Shown: positions 36,733-46,333 of the stretch, in pieces
Position numbering within the stretch: the stretch's first letter is position 1
Layout of the letters: the number at the start of each line of letters is the position of its first letter
NCBI GenBank assembly: GCA_902786265.1
Contig: CADACE010000002.1
Location: forward strand, 93,711 to 157,710
DNA length: 64,000 nt
Source of the DNA: an uncultured Chloroflexota bacterium
Lineage (GTDB): Bacteria > Chloroflexota > Anaerolineae > Anaerolineales > Anaerolineaceae
Reading direction: 5' to 3'
Notes under the pieces: model-generated
Told to the model about the DNA's origin: nothing
Seen by the model: the letters and a program-made list of their open reading frames with translations, nothing else
Database searches by the model: none
Made by a program: the position numbers and the translations under genes

Positions 36733-38067
36733 ATGGCATACGTAGATGAAATTATGGAATCTGTCCTGAAGCGGAACCCCGGCGAACCGGAATTCCATCA
36801 GGCAGTCAGAGAAATTTTGGATTCAATCGCTCCTGTGATCGCAAAACATGAGCGTGACTATCGTGAAGAAAAACTTTTGGAACGCATCGTAGAACCGGAA
36901 CGCAGCATTTCCTTCCGTGTGGCCTGGACCGACGATAACGGGAAAGTGCACGTCAACCGCGGATACCGCACCCAGTTCAACAGCGCGCTTGGCCCCTACA
37001 AAGGCGGTATCCGTTTCCATCCGTCAGTCAACCGCTCGATCATCAACTTCCTCGGATTTGAACAGATTTTCAAAAACGCCCTGACCGGACAGGCTATCGG
37101 CGGCGGTAAGGGCGGCGCGGATTTCAACCCCCGCGGCAAATCCGATACGGAAGTGATGTCCTTCTGCCAGGCTTTCATGTCCGAGCTGTTCAATTACATC
37201 GGGCCAAACGAAGACGTTCCTGCGGGTGATATCGGCGTCGGCGGCCGGGAAATCGGCTATCTTTACGGCGCCTACAAGAAATTCACGCACCGCTGGGAAG
37301 GCGTACTGACCGGTAAAGGCGTTGGCTGGGGCGGTTCTCTTGCCCGTACAGAAGCTACCGGCTACGGTGTTGTTTACATCACCGAAGAAATGCTTTCCCA
37401 CAAGGGACAGTCTGTTGCGGGAAAGACCGCGGTCGTCTCCGGTTCCGGAAACGTCGCACTCTACACTATCCAGAAGCTGCAGACTCTCGGCGCCAAGGTA
37501 GTCACCGCCAGCGATTCCGATGGCTTTATTTATGATCCGGAAGGCATCGACTTCGCAGCATTGCGGGAGATCAAGGAAGGCAAACGCGGCCGTGTCAAGG
37601 ATTATCTTGCCTATCGCCCGCACGCCGAATATTATGAAGATGAAAAGCCCTGGGGCGTTCCCTGCGATCTGGCATTCCCCTGCGCCACACAGAATGAACT
37701 TTCTCTCGAAGGCGCGCAGAAGCTCGTCGCCAACGGATGCAAATCCGTCACCGAAGGCGCCAACATGCCGACGACCCGTGAAGCGACCGATTTCCTGCTG
37801 GATGCCGGTCTCGATTTTCTGCCCGGTAAGGCAGCCAACGCAGGTGGTGTTGCAGTTTCCGCGATCGAAATGTCCCAAAATGCTTCCCGCCAGTATCGCT
37901 CCTTTGCATCTGTTGACAGCCAGCTGCAGGAAATCATGAAAGGCATTTTCGCCCAGATCCAAAGCGCCTGTGATGACTACAATACGAAGGGCAATTATGT
38001 CAGCGGAGCCAACATTGCAGGTTTCCGTCTGGTTGCCAAAGCGATGCGCGCTCAGGGTTACGTATAA
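36733..38067 (+). CDS. gdhA: Glutamate dehydrogenase
   Basis: A 444-residue hexameric-type glutamate dehydrogenase linking 2-oxoglutarate, ammonia and glutamate. The catalytic Lys lies in GGGKGGADF near residue 125, preceded by KGGIRFHPSVN. The dinucleotide-binding fold begins at VVSGSGNVALY near 236. Length and the residues around GSGNVA favour the NADP-specific bacterial type, though cofactor choice is uncertain. GAGGA precedes the ATG. It lies 20 nt after cbiK and may be co-transcribed. Confidence 0.95.
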   Translation: MAYVDEIMESVLKRNPGEPEFHQAVREILDSIAPVIAKHERDYREEKLLERIVEPERSISFRVAWTDDNGKVHVNRGYRTQFNSALGPYKGGIRFHPSVNRSIINFLGFEQIFKNALTGQAIGGGKGGADFNPRGKSDTEVMSFCQAFMSELFNYIGPNEDVPAGDIGVGGREIGYLYGAYKKFTHRWEGVLTGKGVGWGGSLARTEATGYGVVYITEEMLSHKGQSVAGKTAVVSGSGNVALYTIQKLQTLGAKVVTASDSDGFIYDPEGIDFAALREIKEGKRGRVKDYLAYRPHAEYYEDEKPWGVPCDLAFPCATQNELSLEGAQKLVANGCKSVTEGANMPTTREATDFLLDAGLDFLPGKAANAGGVAVSAIEMSQNASRQYRSFASVDSQLQEIMKGIFAQIQSACDDYNTKGNYVSGANIAGFRLVAKAMRAQGYV

Positions 38068-38081
38068 ATCTGCGGAAAATC

Positions 38082-38110
38082 TTGACAGCAGATATACTGA
38101 TGTATAAAAT
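38082..38110 (+). promoter_or_regulatory. Promoter of the trpDCF unit
   Basis: TTGACA (38082-38087), a 17-bp spacer and TAAAAT (38105-38110) place the start at about 38117, upstream of the T-box leader. Confidence 0.75.
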
Positions 38111-38116
38111 AACATA

Positions 38117-38400
38117 TACATTCATTTCAAACCGTTGATGTGGAGATAAAAACGACCAAAGCCCTTACAGAGAGCCCGCGCTGCTGAGAGACGGACAGGA
38201 AACAGATCGTTAAATGGCCCACGGAGGGCGCAGTCAAAAGCTGAGAAAGCCGAGTATTCTGCGACGCAGGGTATGCGTTAATTACCGGGGATATGTTGGT
38301 ATCCCGCTAAGTGCATGACCGCAAAGTCATGAATCAGGGTGGCACCGCGAATCAGTTTGTTCGTCCCTGACAGAAAAAAAACTCTGTCAGGGACTTTTTA
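38117..38400 (+). promoter_or_regulatory. T-box leader sensing tRNA-Trp, with terminator
   Basis: The canonical T-box sequence AGGGTGGCACCGCG lies at 38336-38349. It is followed by a strong terminator (11-bp stem 38363-38373 with 38384-38394, then TTTTTA). The candidate specifier codon TGG at 38215-38217 sits in the stem I loop. The variable T-box base C pairs with a G discriminator, as in tRNA-Trp. All three clues fit control of the trp genes downstream by uncharged tRNA-Trp: uncharged tRNA lets transcription pass the terminator. Confidence 0.93.
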
Positions 38401-38434
38401 TTTCCTGACAAACACAGGAAAGGATTTATTTATT

Positions 38435-39454
38435 ATGATCAAAGAAGCTATCGTCAAAATCGTCAACAAGGGTGATCTCACGTATGATGAAGCATACACC
38501 GTGATGAATGAGATCATGAGCGGGGAAACCACCGCGACCCAGAATGCTGCCTTCCTTGCGGCGCTTTCCACAAAAAGCGCACGCGCGGAAACAAAGGACG
38601 AGATCGCCGGATGCGCCGCCGCGATGCGGGACCATGCCATAAAAGTCGAAACTGACCTCCCGGTGTTGGAAATCGTGGGAACCGGCGGTGACAATGCCCA
38701 CAGCTTTAATATTTCCACCACGTCCGCGCTGGTCGCAGCATCCGGCGGAGTGAAAGTCGCGAAACACGGCAACCGCGCGGCATCCTCAAACAGCGGCACC
38801 GCGGATTGCCTGGAAGCTCTGGGCGTAAATATCAACCAGGACCCCGAAAAATGTATCGAGCTTCTGAATGAAGCCGGTATGTGCTTTTTCTTCGCGCAGA
38901 AATATCACACATCGATGAAGTATGTCGGCGCGATCCGCAGGGAGCTCGGATTCAGGACGGTCTTCAACATTCTCGGGCCGCTTACCAATCCTGCCAGCCC
39001 GAAAATGCAGCTGTTAGGCGTATATGACGAATATCTGGTCGAACCGTTAGCCCAGGTCCTGATCGATCTCGGCGTCAGACGCGGCATGGTCGTCTACGGA
39101 CAGGACAAACTTGATGAGATATCGATGAGCGCGCCGACGACCGTATGCGAATTCAAAGACGGCTGGTATAAAAAATATACCATCAAACCGGAAGACTTTG
39201 GATTCGAGCGCTGCACAAAAGCCGATTTAACCGGCGGCACCCCGGCAGAAAACGCCGAAATCACCCGCGCCATCCTGAGAGGTGACGACCGGGGACCGAA
39301 GAGAAATGCCGTCCTGATGAATGCCGGTGCTGCACTTTTCATCGCGGATAAAGCGGATTCCCTTCGGGAAGGGATCAATAAAGCAGCGGAATTGATAGAC
39401 TCCGGCGCAGCCATGGCAACGCTTGAAAAACTGATCGAGGTAAGCAACCGATGA
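38435..39454 (+). CDS. trpD: Anthranilate phosphoribosyltransferase
   Basis: A 339-residue enzyme joining anthranilate and PRPP in tryptophan synthesis. The PRPP motif [14 protein letters not shown] lies near residue 80, and [23 protein letters not shown] follows at 108. ATG 38435 follows GGAAAGGA; the frame extends upstream into the T-box but that part is not coding. Together with trpC and trpF it forms a coupled set. trpE, trpG, trpB and trpA are not in the window. Confidence 0.95.
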   Translation: MIKEAIVKIVNKGDLTYDEAYTVMNEIMSGETTATQNAAFLAALSTKSARAETKDEIAGCAAAMRDHAIKVETDLPVLEIVGTGGDNAHSFNISTTSALVAASGGVKVAKHGNRAASSNSGTADCLEALGVNINQDPEKCIELLNEAGMCFFFAQKYHTSMKYVGAIRRELGFRTVFNILGPLTNPASPKMQLLGVYDEYLVEPLAQVLIDLGVRRGMVVYGQDKLDEISMSAPTTVCEFKDGWYKKYTIKPEDFGFERCTKADLTGGTPAENAEITRAILRGDDRGPKRNAVLMNAGAALFIADKADSLREGINKAAELIDSGAAMATLEKLIEVSNR

Positions 39455-40239
39455 ACATTCTGGATCAGCTGGCAGCCCATGCTCATGAACGGGTCACCGC
39501 GGACATGCAGCGGATCCCGTTGGAAGAGATGAAACAGCTTGCCCGGAAGAGCAAACCGGAGCGCAGCGGTTCCTTTGCCGCTGCTCTCCGAAAGCCCGGG
39601 CTGTCCTTCATCTGCGAAGTCAAACGGGCCAGTCCTTCCAAAGGGCTGATCGCACCTGACTTTCCTTATATAAAGATCGCCCGGGAATATGAAACCGCGG
39701 GAGCGGACTGTATCTCCTGCCTGACCGAACCGAAATGGTTTCTCGGCTCAGACGATATCTTCCGTGATATCCGTGCCGCGGTTTCGGTCCCGATGATCAG
39801 GAAAGACTTCACCGTCAGCGAATACCAGATCTACCAGGCAAAAGTGATGGGAGCAGACGCGGTGCTGCTGATCTGCTCGATCCTGAACCCGGAAGCACTC
39901 GGGAAATATCTGGCGCTTTGCGGCGAACTCGGGATGGACGCGCTGACGGAAGCGCATACGGAAGAGGAGATCAGCATGGCAGTCCGGGCCGGTGCGAAGA
40001 TCATCGGGGTAAACAACAGGAACCTGAAAAACTTCTCCGTGGACTTTTCCAACGCGGCACGGCTCCGTGACCGGATCCCTTCCGATTGCATCTACGTCGC
40101 GGAAAGCGGCGTCAGCGGACCGGAAGACGCTGCCGCGCTGCGGAGGATCGGGGCGGACGCTGTTCTGATCGGAGAAACCCTGATGCGTTCGGAAAACAAA
40201 TTTGAAACACTGCAGAAGCTCCGGGAGGCAGCCCTATGA
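39451..40239 (+). CDS. trpC: Indole-3-glycerol phosphate synthase
   Basis: A 262-residue TIM-barrel enzyme of tryptophan synthesis. Visible are the [13 protein letters not shown] strand near residues 51-63 with the catalytic Lys, the [17 protein letters not shown] segment near 110, and [10 protein letters not shown] near 184. The start overlaps the trpD stop (ATGA). Confidence 0.96.
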   Translation: MNILDQLAAHAHERVTADMQRIPLEEMKQLARKSKPERSGSFAAALRKPGLSFICEVKRASPSKGLIAPDFPYIKIAREYETAGADCISCLTEPKWFLGSDDIFRDIRAAVSVPMIRKDFTVSEYQIYQAKVMGADAVLLICSILNPEALGKYLALCGELGMDALTEAHTEEEISMAVRAGAKIIGVNNRNLKNFSVDFSNAARLRDRIPSDCIYVAESGVSGPEDAAALRRIGADAVLIGETLMRSENKFETLQKLREAAL

Positions 40240-40832
40240 CAAGAATAAAATTTTGCGGTTTGAAACGCATTGAAGATATCCAAACCGTGAACCAATTATT
40301 ACCGGATTATATCGGTTTTGTATTTGCGCAGAAAAGCAAACGATATATCAGCCCCGCTCAGGCAGCTGAGCTGAAATCTTCCCTTGATCCCGAAATCGCG
40401 GCAGTCGGGGTATTTGTGAACGAAAGACCCGAAAAAATCGCTGACCTGCTGAATAAGGACACGATCGACCTTGCCCAGCTGCACGGAAGCGAAGATGAAG
40501 CCTACATTTACCGGCTGAGATCGCTGACATACAAACCGTTGATAAAAGCCTTCCGGATCAAAGACAAATCGGATCTTGAAGCGGCAGAAAGTTGCTCCGC
40601 GGATTACATTTTGCTGGATGCCGGAGCAGGAGACGGGCTCACTTTTGACTGGAGTATTCTTCAGGGCTTCTCACGGCCTTATTTTTTAGCCGGCGGACTG
40701 GACCCTTCAAACGTGAAAACGGCAATCGAAAAACTGTCACCTTACGCAGTCGATGTCAGTTCCGGTATCGAGACCAATGGTTTCAAAGACGCGGCCAAAA
40801 TGAAAGCGTTCGCTGACGCGGTAAGGTTCTGA
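40236..40832 (+). CDS. trpF: Phosphoribosylanthranilate isomerase
   Basis: A 198-residue TIM-barrel enzyme. The N-terminal IKFCGLKR carries the catalytic Cys, QLHGSED follows near residue 75, LLDAGAGDG near 120, and the LAGGLDPSNV and DVSSGIE phosphate-binding loops near 149 and 168. It overlaps trpC by 4 nt and ends the unit. The 91-nt gap downstream has a degenerate repeat-like segment (GATCACCTGATACCTGACC) and no clear terminator. Confidence 0.95.
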   Translation: MTRIKFCGLKRIEDIQTVNQLLPDYIGFVFAQKSKRYISPAQAAELKSSLDPEIAAVGVFVNERPEKIADLLNKDTIDLAQLHGSEDEAYIYRLRSLTYKPLIKAFRIKDKSDLEAAESCSADYILLDAGAGDGLTFDWSILQGFSRPYFLAGGLDPSNVKTAIEKLSPYAVDVSSGIETNGFKDAAKMKAFADAVRF

Positions 40833-40923
40833 TCAAACAATCTGATGAAACTCGGTTAACGAGTCACAGCGCTGAAAGCCCTCTTCCAACGCTCATGATC
40901 ACCTGATACCTGACCATCTTGCA

Positions 40924-42051
40924 CTAACCGCTGTCCTCCGGCTCTTCATCCATGCCGTCATTATACCGGTCGAGGATCTGATAGAAATGCATCGCTATCA
41001 CCGGTTCATCCCTGCGGAATTCCTCATCGCACAGCATCGTACAGATCTCGTCGATCGTCAGGTTCATGACCCCGTCTTCCGAAATGCCGCCCCGACGCAT
41101 TATCTGTTCCAGCACCTCTTTATATGAGGGGAGCTCGGTTATCAGCTTCGGCCTGTCCGATGGCAGTCCGCCGCCGACACAGGGAGGAAGGCTGCTGCTT
41201 TCGGCAACCGCGCTTTCAGCTGCTGATTCGTTTTCTGAACTGACACTTTCTTCCGGAACAGCAGGCTCTTCCTTTTCAACATATGCGCCTTCGATCACCG
41301 CTCCTTCTCCATCCGCGGAGCTTACCGCGTCTGTGACCGGTTCCGGCAACGCGGACTGATCGGAAGCTGTTTCCAGCTGATTCCGGGCTTCCGCTTCCTG
41401 CAGCACCTCATGGCGCAGTTCATAAGACGGATATTCACGGAAAGGCGCGGCATGGACGGCTTTTTTTCTTGGGCTCCCATCCTGATGGTTGAAAGATGTG
41501 GTCCCTTTTGTATAATCATATGGGTTCTTGATGCCAAGATTGAGATCGAAGGTCCGTTCCTCTGTAGAGCGAAGACGTCCCATTACCTGCGCGAAGGTCA
41601 GCATCTGGCTGAACAGGTCCTGGTCAAATTCTTTCTGTGTTTGTTTTTTCTCATTCAGAGCCGCCTCTGTTTTACGGAAATTGAAGGACATCATCTCATA
41701 CAGCCGCTCAGCGGTAAGTATTTCCAGTTTCGATTCGTCAAAATGCTTTATGATCAAAGCTGATTTCGTCAGATAACAGCTGCCGAGGTGGTTGACTGAT
41801 CTCACCAGAAGTTTACATAATTTCAGATATTCGGGAGAGAAACGGTCGCAGGTCCGCGTAACAGCGAAAAGATCTTCCGTCTGTTCCATAATGCCGGCGG
41901 TAATATCTTCAAAAGACATGGAATCTGTGCTGAAATTCCGCGGCTGTTCTTTGGAATACACGGAGCTCTTATCAGAAGGTTCTGATCGTTTCACTTCAGA
42001 CAGGGTGTTATTCAGCTCTCTCAGCATTTCCGCATCTTTTTCGTAACCCAT
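40924..42051 (-). CDS. Second protein of the unrecognised family (paralogue of 13066-14430)
   Basis: A 375-residue protein with no known domain that I can name, no signal peptide and no membrane helix. Residues about 45-165 are helical, about 170-310 form a Glu/Ala/Ser-rich linker, and about 315-365 form a compact C-terminal domain. That domain reads Tyr, Leu, Arg-x-Gly, Ser-Glu-Asp-Gly, Leu-Thr, Asp-Glu-Ile, Leu, Asp, Phe at the same spacing as the protein at 13066. The N-terminal domain shares Phe-Arg-Lys at 125-127 at the same distance from the start of the helical region. GGAGAG precedes the ATG. It stands alone, convergent with trpF. Confidence 0.75.
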   Translation of the reverse strand: MGYEKDAEMLRELNNTLSEVKRSEPSDKSSVYSKEQPRNFSTDSMSFEDITAGIMEQTEDLFAVTRTCDRFSPEYLKLCKLLVRSVNHLGSCYLTKSALIIKHFDESKLEILTAERLYEMMSFNFRKTEAALNEKKQTQKEFDQDLFSQMLTFAQVMGRLRSTEERTFDLNLGIKNPYDYTKGTTSFNHQDGSPRKKAVHAAPFREYPSYELRHEVLQEAEARNQLETASDQSALPEPVTDAVSSADGEGAVIEGAYVEKEEPAVPEESVSSENESAAESAVAESSSLPPCVGGGLPSDRPKLITELPSYKEVLEQIMRRGGISEDGVMNLTIDEICTMLCDEEFRRDEPVIAMHFYQILDRYNDGMDEEPEDSG

Positions 42052-42260
42052 TTTCTCTCCTTTCCGAAACTCATTTTCTGAATCTCAAATGTTTTTAGCT
42101 ATTATTATCTATAATAATAATCAATATTTCAGGAAAGTCAAGTGTTTTAGAATCTTTTTCTAATATTAGTGACATTTATCATATGCTCTATAGGATTTGA
42201 TTCATAAATGTCAGAAATAATTTCTGTTATTTAAGCAAAAATATCAGGAAAAATTAAATC

Positions 42261-42296
42261 AAAAAAGATCTGCTTATTAAAAGTCAGATCTTTTTT
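42261..42296 (-). terminator. Terminator of the xdhD-like gene
   Basis: A 12-bp perfect stem (42261-42272 with 42285-42296) is flanked by runs of T on either strand, 28 nt past the xdhD-like stop. Confidence 0.85.
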
Positions 42297-42323
42297 ATTT
42301 GTAAATTTTTAATTCAGAGATTT

Positions 42324-45206
42324 TTAGATCTTTCCCAGAGCCTTCAAAAGCTTTTCTGAATTCATCGGCCAGGAGCGCAGCCACACGCCGCAGGCATCAT
42401 GGATCGCGATACCGATAGCGGGAGCAGCCCCGTTGCAGGCGATCTCCGAAATGGATTTCGCGCCATACGGACCGTCTTTATCGTCCACATCAATCAGGAC
42501 GGACTTAAAATCTTCAGGAGCTTCGGTGATCATCGGTACACCGTAATCGAGCAGATTGGCGTTGACGCAGCGCCCGTCCTTGTCCAGGATCATATTCTCG
42601 TACAGACTGTGCCCGATAGACTTCATCACGGCACCGTACATCTGGCAAAGCGCGATTTCCGGATTGATCGGCGTTCCCGCGTCCTGGAGCGCGTAGAATT
42701 TCTGCACCTTGATCTCCCCGGTCTTGACATTCACTGCCACCTGGGCGAAATGAGCGCCGTAAGGGACTGAAGAAGCGGCTGTAACAAAACTGCCATGGGC
42801 AACGACCTGTCCTCTGCCGGTACCGCTGATGGCCGTATGGGAAAGCTCGCCATAGGTCAGCGACTTGCCGGTCTTCTTTGAATAGACCTCACCCGGAGCA
42901 CGCACATCAAGGTCGGCAGCTTCTTCACCCATCTGCAGCGCGGCTTCAGCCAGAATCTTTTCCTTGAGCTTCTTTACCGCCACCAGGGAAGCATTGCCGC
43001 TGAAGAAAGTACCGGAAGAAGCATAAGCGCCGGTATCGAACACGCAGGAATCCGTATCACCTGAAACCACAGTCACCCGTTCCATTGGGACTTTCAGCTG
43101 TTCACAGACGATTTTCGCTGAGATCGTGTCGAGCCCTGTACCCAGATCCGCACCGCCGGAATTCAGAATCACGGTACCGTCCGTTTCAAGCTTTGCGATA
43201 GCCTCCGCGTGATCCAAACCCGGCAGCCCGGAGCCCTGCATGATCATGGCAAAGCCCTTGCCGATCTTCCAGTCTGGATCATCAGATTCTTCCTTATGAC
43301 CCCAGTTGATCATTTCACAGCCTTTTTCGATAGCCTCATCCAGACCGCAGGATCCAACCGGAACCACGTTGCCTTCACGGCCTTCACCAAGTCCTTTGAG
43401 GATCTCCAGCATGTAGCCTTCTTCGACACGGTTTTTCATGACCATATCTTTGTAATCAATACCGAGCTTGTCTGCCAGTTCCGCCATGGCCATCATAATG
43501 CCATAGGTTCCCTTCGGCGTTCCGTAGCCCTGGTAGGCACCGGCAGGCGGTGTGTTGGTGTAGAATACTTTCAGGTCATACCCCATGTTATCCACTTTGA
43601 AGAGCGGCAGGGTCTTTGAGCAGGAGTTCATCGGAACGGTCAGACAGTGATTGCCGTACGGGCCTGTATTGGCGCAGACTTCCATAAAGATCGCGGTGAT
43701 GGTACCGTCTTTCTTCCCACCCATCTTGACACGCGCGCGCATCGGATGGCGGGTCGAATTGGCGATAAACTCTTCCTCCCGGGTATTGCGGTAATAAACC
43801 GGCTTACCGGTGATCCAGGCTGCGTAGCCGGTAAGGTCCTCGACCAGGATATCCTGCTTTGATCCGTAACCGCCGCCGACACGTTCCTTGATAATGTGGA
43901 TCTTGTTTTCGGGAATGCCACAGACCCAGCTGACAATGCGGCGGACATGGTAAGGCACCTGTGTAGAGGCGTTGATCACCAGACGTCCGTTTTCAACATG
44001 AGCATAGCATACATGCGGTTCCAGCGGGGTATGCTGGATCTGTGAGGTCTGATAGGTGTGGTCAACAATAGCGTCCGCTTCCGCAAAGCCTTTTTCCAGG
44101 TCACCGATATGGCCTTTGTTGGAAGCGGCGATGTTCTTGCGGATGTCCGCGTGCAGCGGGAACTGGTAGATCACATCGCCTTCACGGGGATCACCCGCCT
44201 TTTTGTTATATTCATCCAGATCGGCGGGAGCACCCGCGTTATAGCGCACCGGCCCGTTATGGACCAGCGGAGCACCTTCCGCCATGGCTTCTTCCACGGT
44301 ATATACCGCATCTGTCGGTTCATATTCTACATGAATCAGGGAGGCAGCTTTGAAAGCGATCTCAGGAGTACGGGCGACGATTCCCGCAACACGGTCACCG
44401 ACATGACGCACCTTCCAGTTGAAAAGGCGCCGGTCATGAGGGGATGGTTCCGGATTACCCTGTCCTGCCTGCATGTAATAAACATCGGGGCAATTCGCGG
44501 CAGTGATCACGGCAGCGACACCATCCAGTTTTTCCGCCTCGCTTGTATCGATCGATTTGATATACGCACTGGCAAAAGGACTGCGGATGACATGCAAAAC
44601 CCAGGCATTTTCAGGAACCTTATCTTCCACAAACACCGGTTCCCCGGAGACCAGTGCCGCGCCATCGATTTTCCCGACCGGTTTGCCGATGATATCCAGA
44701 TGGGGGCGGAAAGAAGGCGCGATCTCGCTTTGAAAAGCACCGGTATCCCGCAGTTCGCAGGCAAGCTTCACAGCCAGATAATAATGTTCATAACCCGCGT
44801 CACGAATGAAAATACTGCTCAGCGCGTCTTTGATCTGTTCTTTTGTCGGGTTCGGATGCTGTTCAAGCAGCCAGGTAAGGATCAGTGCCGCAGCCGGAGC
44901 GTTATAGGCGCTCTGTACAATACCTGCAGCCACCATGGCCTTCTGCACATTATTTAATTCCCGTCCGTGCAGTAAGGATTCCGCTGTCCGGATTTCCGCA
45001 TTTTCCGCCTGATAGAGCAGGATCAGGTTGGAATAGCGAAGTTTGCCATTAAATATGATGGTATCCGATCCTGCAAAGCCTTCCGCGTCATCACTGTCCC
45101 GCACAGAACGGTATCCGGTGCGATACAGTACGTCACGGAGCCGGTCAGTCGCTTTACTGGTAAGAAATACAGTTTCACCGTTGATTTTACATTTCCACTG
45201 TTCCAT
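42324..45206 (-). CDS. Selenium-dependent molybdenum hydroxylase (XdhD-like)
   Basis: A 960-residue protein. Residues about 1-160 have the fold pattern of the two [2Fe-2S] domains of xanthine dehydrogenase, but all eight Cys ligands are gone: the CxxxxCxxC region is RDSDDAEGFAGS (36-47), QCGFC is QSAYN (98-102) and CRCTGY is IRDAGY (134-139). The rest is the molybdopterin-binding part, with GGGYGSKQD near 417 and GAYQGYG near 517. As I recall, Escherichia coli XdhD has the same Cys-free N-terminus. The selenium genes nearby (selD, yqeB, yqeC) support a labile selenium cofactor. Purine-like substrates are likely, not proven. GAGGAGG precedes the ATG. Confidence 0.87.
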   Translation of the reverse strand: MEQWKCKINGETVFLTSKATDRLRDVLYRTGYRSVRDSDDAEGFAGSDTIIFNGKLRYSNLILLYQAENAEIRTAESLLHGRELNNVQKAMVAAGIVQSAYNAPAAALILTWLLEQHPNPTKEQIKDALSSIFIRDAGYEHYYLAVKLACELRDTGAFQSEIAPSFRPHLDIIGKPVGKIDGAALVSGEPVFVEDKVPENAWVLHVIRSPFASAYIKSIDTSEAEKLDGVAAVITAANCPDVYYMQAGQGNPEPSPHDRRLFNWKVRHVGDRVAGIVARTPEIAFKAASLIHVEYEPTDAVYTVEEAMAEGAPLVHNGPVRYNAGAPADLDEYNKKAGDPREGDVIYQFPLHADIRKNIAASNKGHIGDLEKGFAEADAIVDHTYQTSQIQHTPLEPHVCYAHVENGRLVINASTQVPYHVRRIVSWVCGIPENKIHIIKERVGGGYGSKQDILVEDLTGYAAWITGKPVYYRNTREEEFIANSTRHPMRARVKMGGKKDGTITAIFMEVCANTGPYGNHCLTVPMNSCSKTLPLFKVDNMGYDLKVFYTNTPPAGAYQGYGTPKGTYGIMMAMAELADKLGIDYKDMVMKNRVEEGYMLEILKGLGEGREGNVVPVGSCGLDEAIEKGCEMINWGHKEESDDPDWKIGKGFAMIMQGSGLPGLDHAEAIAKLETDGTVILNSGGADLGTGLDTISAKIVCEQLKVPMERVTVVSGDTDSCVFDTGAYASSGTFFSGNASLVAVKKLKEKILAEAALQMGEEAADLDVRAPGEVYSKKTGKSLTYGELSHTAISGTGRGQVVAHGSFVTAASSVPYGAHFAQVAVNVKTGEIKVQKFYALQDAGTPINPEIALCQMYGAVMKSIGHSLYENMILDKDGRCVNANLLDYGVPMITEAPEDFKSVLIDVDDKDGPYGAKSISEIACNGAAPAIGIAIHDACGVWLRSWPMNSEKLLKALGKI

Positions 45207-45210
45207 TGTC

Positions 45211-45906
45211 TTACCTCCTCAAAGTGAACGCAGTTTCCGCAAGGTATTTTTTGTACGCGGCTCCGCCGGTAATGTCATCAACATAAGTCAATGATCCCGC
45301 GATTTCCGGACTGTGCCCGTAAACAAGACCGCTGCCATGGACACTCAGCGCGTATACATCACCGCTTTGCGCCGCGATCACAGCGGCATGGCTGGCAGCC
45401 GTATTTCCGAAGCGTTTCACCCAGCCGGTGCGGTCTTTGTCAATTTTGATATTCATGATCAGGGCTTTGCAGCTGCTTTGCAGATATTCCCCGATCTTCT
45501 TTTCTTTCTCACCGTGAGGTGTCATGCTGTCAAGCACCGCTTCCGAAGCGGTCAACACTGCTGCCAGATAACTGTCATCACGCCGCAGGCCGAGATTTCC
45601 GCCAACTGTTGCCGCGTTTCTCCTTGCAAGGGAAGAACAAAAATAAGCTGCCTCACGGATAAAATCCGGAACAAGATCACATTCCGCCAGGTCCTGAAGT
45701 GTGCAGCGCGCTCCGATACAGAGCTTATCACCGCAAATTTCGATTTTGTCCATACCAAGAGCATTGATATCGATCAGATCTTTTCCCTCAGCAGCTCCGC
45801 CCAAACGAAGGTCATCGGTTCCACCGGCCAAATAAACAGCAGTCTCCGCGTTTTCCTTTCGGAGTTTTACCGCTTCCAGCGGGGTTTGCGGATGGTAAAT
45901 ATTCAT
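45211..45906 (-). CDS. FAD-binding subunit of the molybdenum hydroxylase (YgfM-like)
   Basis: A 231-residue subunit of the FAD-binding molybdopterin dehydrogenase family. AGGTDDLRLG (residues 27-36) and RRNAATVGGNLG (near 93-104) are the FAD-binding segments. It is short compared with the usual 280-300 residues and resembles Escherichia coli YgfM, which is encoded with XdhD. It lies 4 nt upstream of the XdhD-like gene. No separate small [2Fe-2S] subunit gene is visible here, so the electron path between molybdenum and FAD is unclear. GGAGGA precedes the ATG. Confidence 0.85.
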   Translation of the reverse strand: MNIYHPQTPLEAVKLRKENAETAVYLAGGTDDLRLGGAAEGKDLIDINALGMDKIEICGDKLCIGARCTLQDLAECDLVPDFIREAAYFCSSLARRNAATVGGNLGLRRDDSYLAAVLTASEAVLDSMTPHGEKEKKIGEYLQSSCKALIMNIKIDKDRTGWVKRFGNTAASHAAVIAAQSGDVYALSVHGSGLVYGHSPEIAGSLTYVDDITGGAAYKKYLAETAFTLRR

Positions 45907-45968
45907 ATCCCGTCCTCCATTCCTTTCATCATTTCGGAAGGATGAAAAATCCTTTTATCTCATTCTTT

Positions 45969-45997
45969 ATGATAGCAAAAACAATTAAAATTGTAAA
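45969..45997 (-). promoter_or_regulatory. Promoter of the hydroxylase operon
   Basis: On the minus strand TTTACA (45992-45997), a 17-bp spacer and TATCAT (45969-45974) lie about 60 nt before the FAD-subunit gene. Confidence 0.65.
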
Positions 45998-46063
45998 GAT
46001 GACATTCATATACATTATGTAAGAGAGAAGCATTGACAAATGATATTATTTAATTAATAAGTA

Positions 46064-46240
46064 GAAAAGGTAACCACCGCATTTTACGGGTGAGTCAGAA
46101 AAAGAGCCTAAAAACACAGCAGGGGTATGGGGCCGCAGGCCCCGGGAAATCAGGCGCGGGCTGCGGCTTTCGCAAACACACGAACTTTCGTTCCCCCGCC
46201 TTGCGAAGCATGCTCTCCTGAACGCAAAGTGAGCTCTTAT
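46064..46240 (+). repeat. 177-bp structured repeat, copy 1
   Basis: The block shares about 85-90 percent identity by eye with 47188-47366. It starts GAAAAGGTAACCACCGC and ends near CTCTTAT. Inside are a perfect hairpin (GGGGCC GCA GGCCCC) and a second long hairpin from GCTTTCGCAA to TTGCGAAGC. No target-site duplication or transposase is seen. Confidence 0.9.
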
Positions 46241-46333
46241 AGTAGAATACTTACAGATACAGATTCTCTGAGGTATCTTCGGTTTCATATGATAAAATCA
46301 ATTTTATCATTGTCTGACAGGAGAAAAGGAAAG

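Noticed and set aside
42324..45206. Ordinary three-cofactor xanthine dehydrogenase
   Set aside because: All iron-sulfur ligands in the N-terminal region are absent, so the classical type does not fit.
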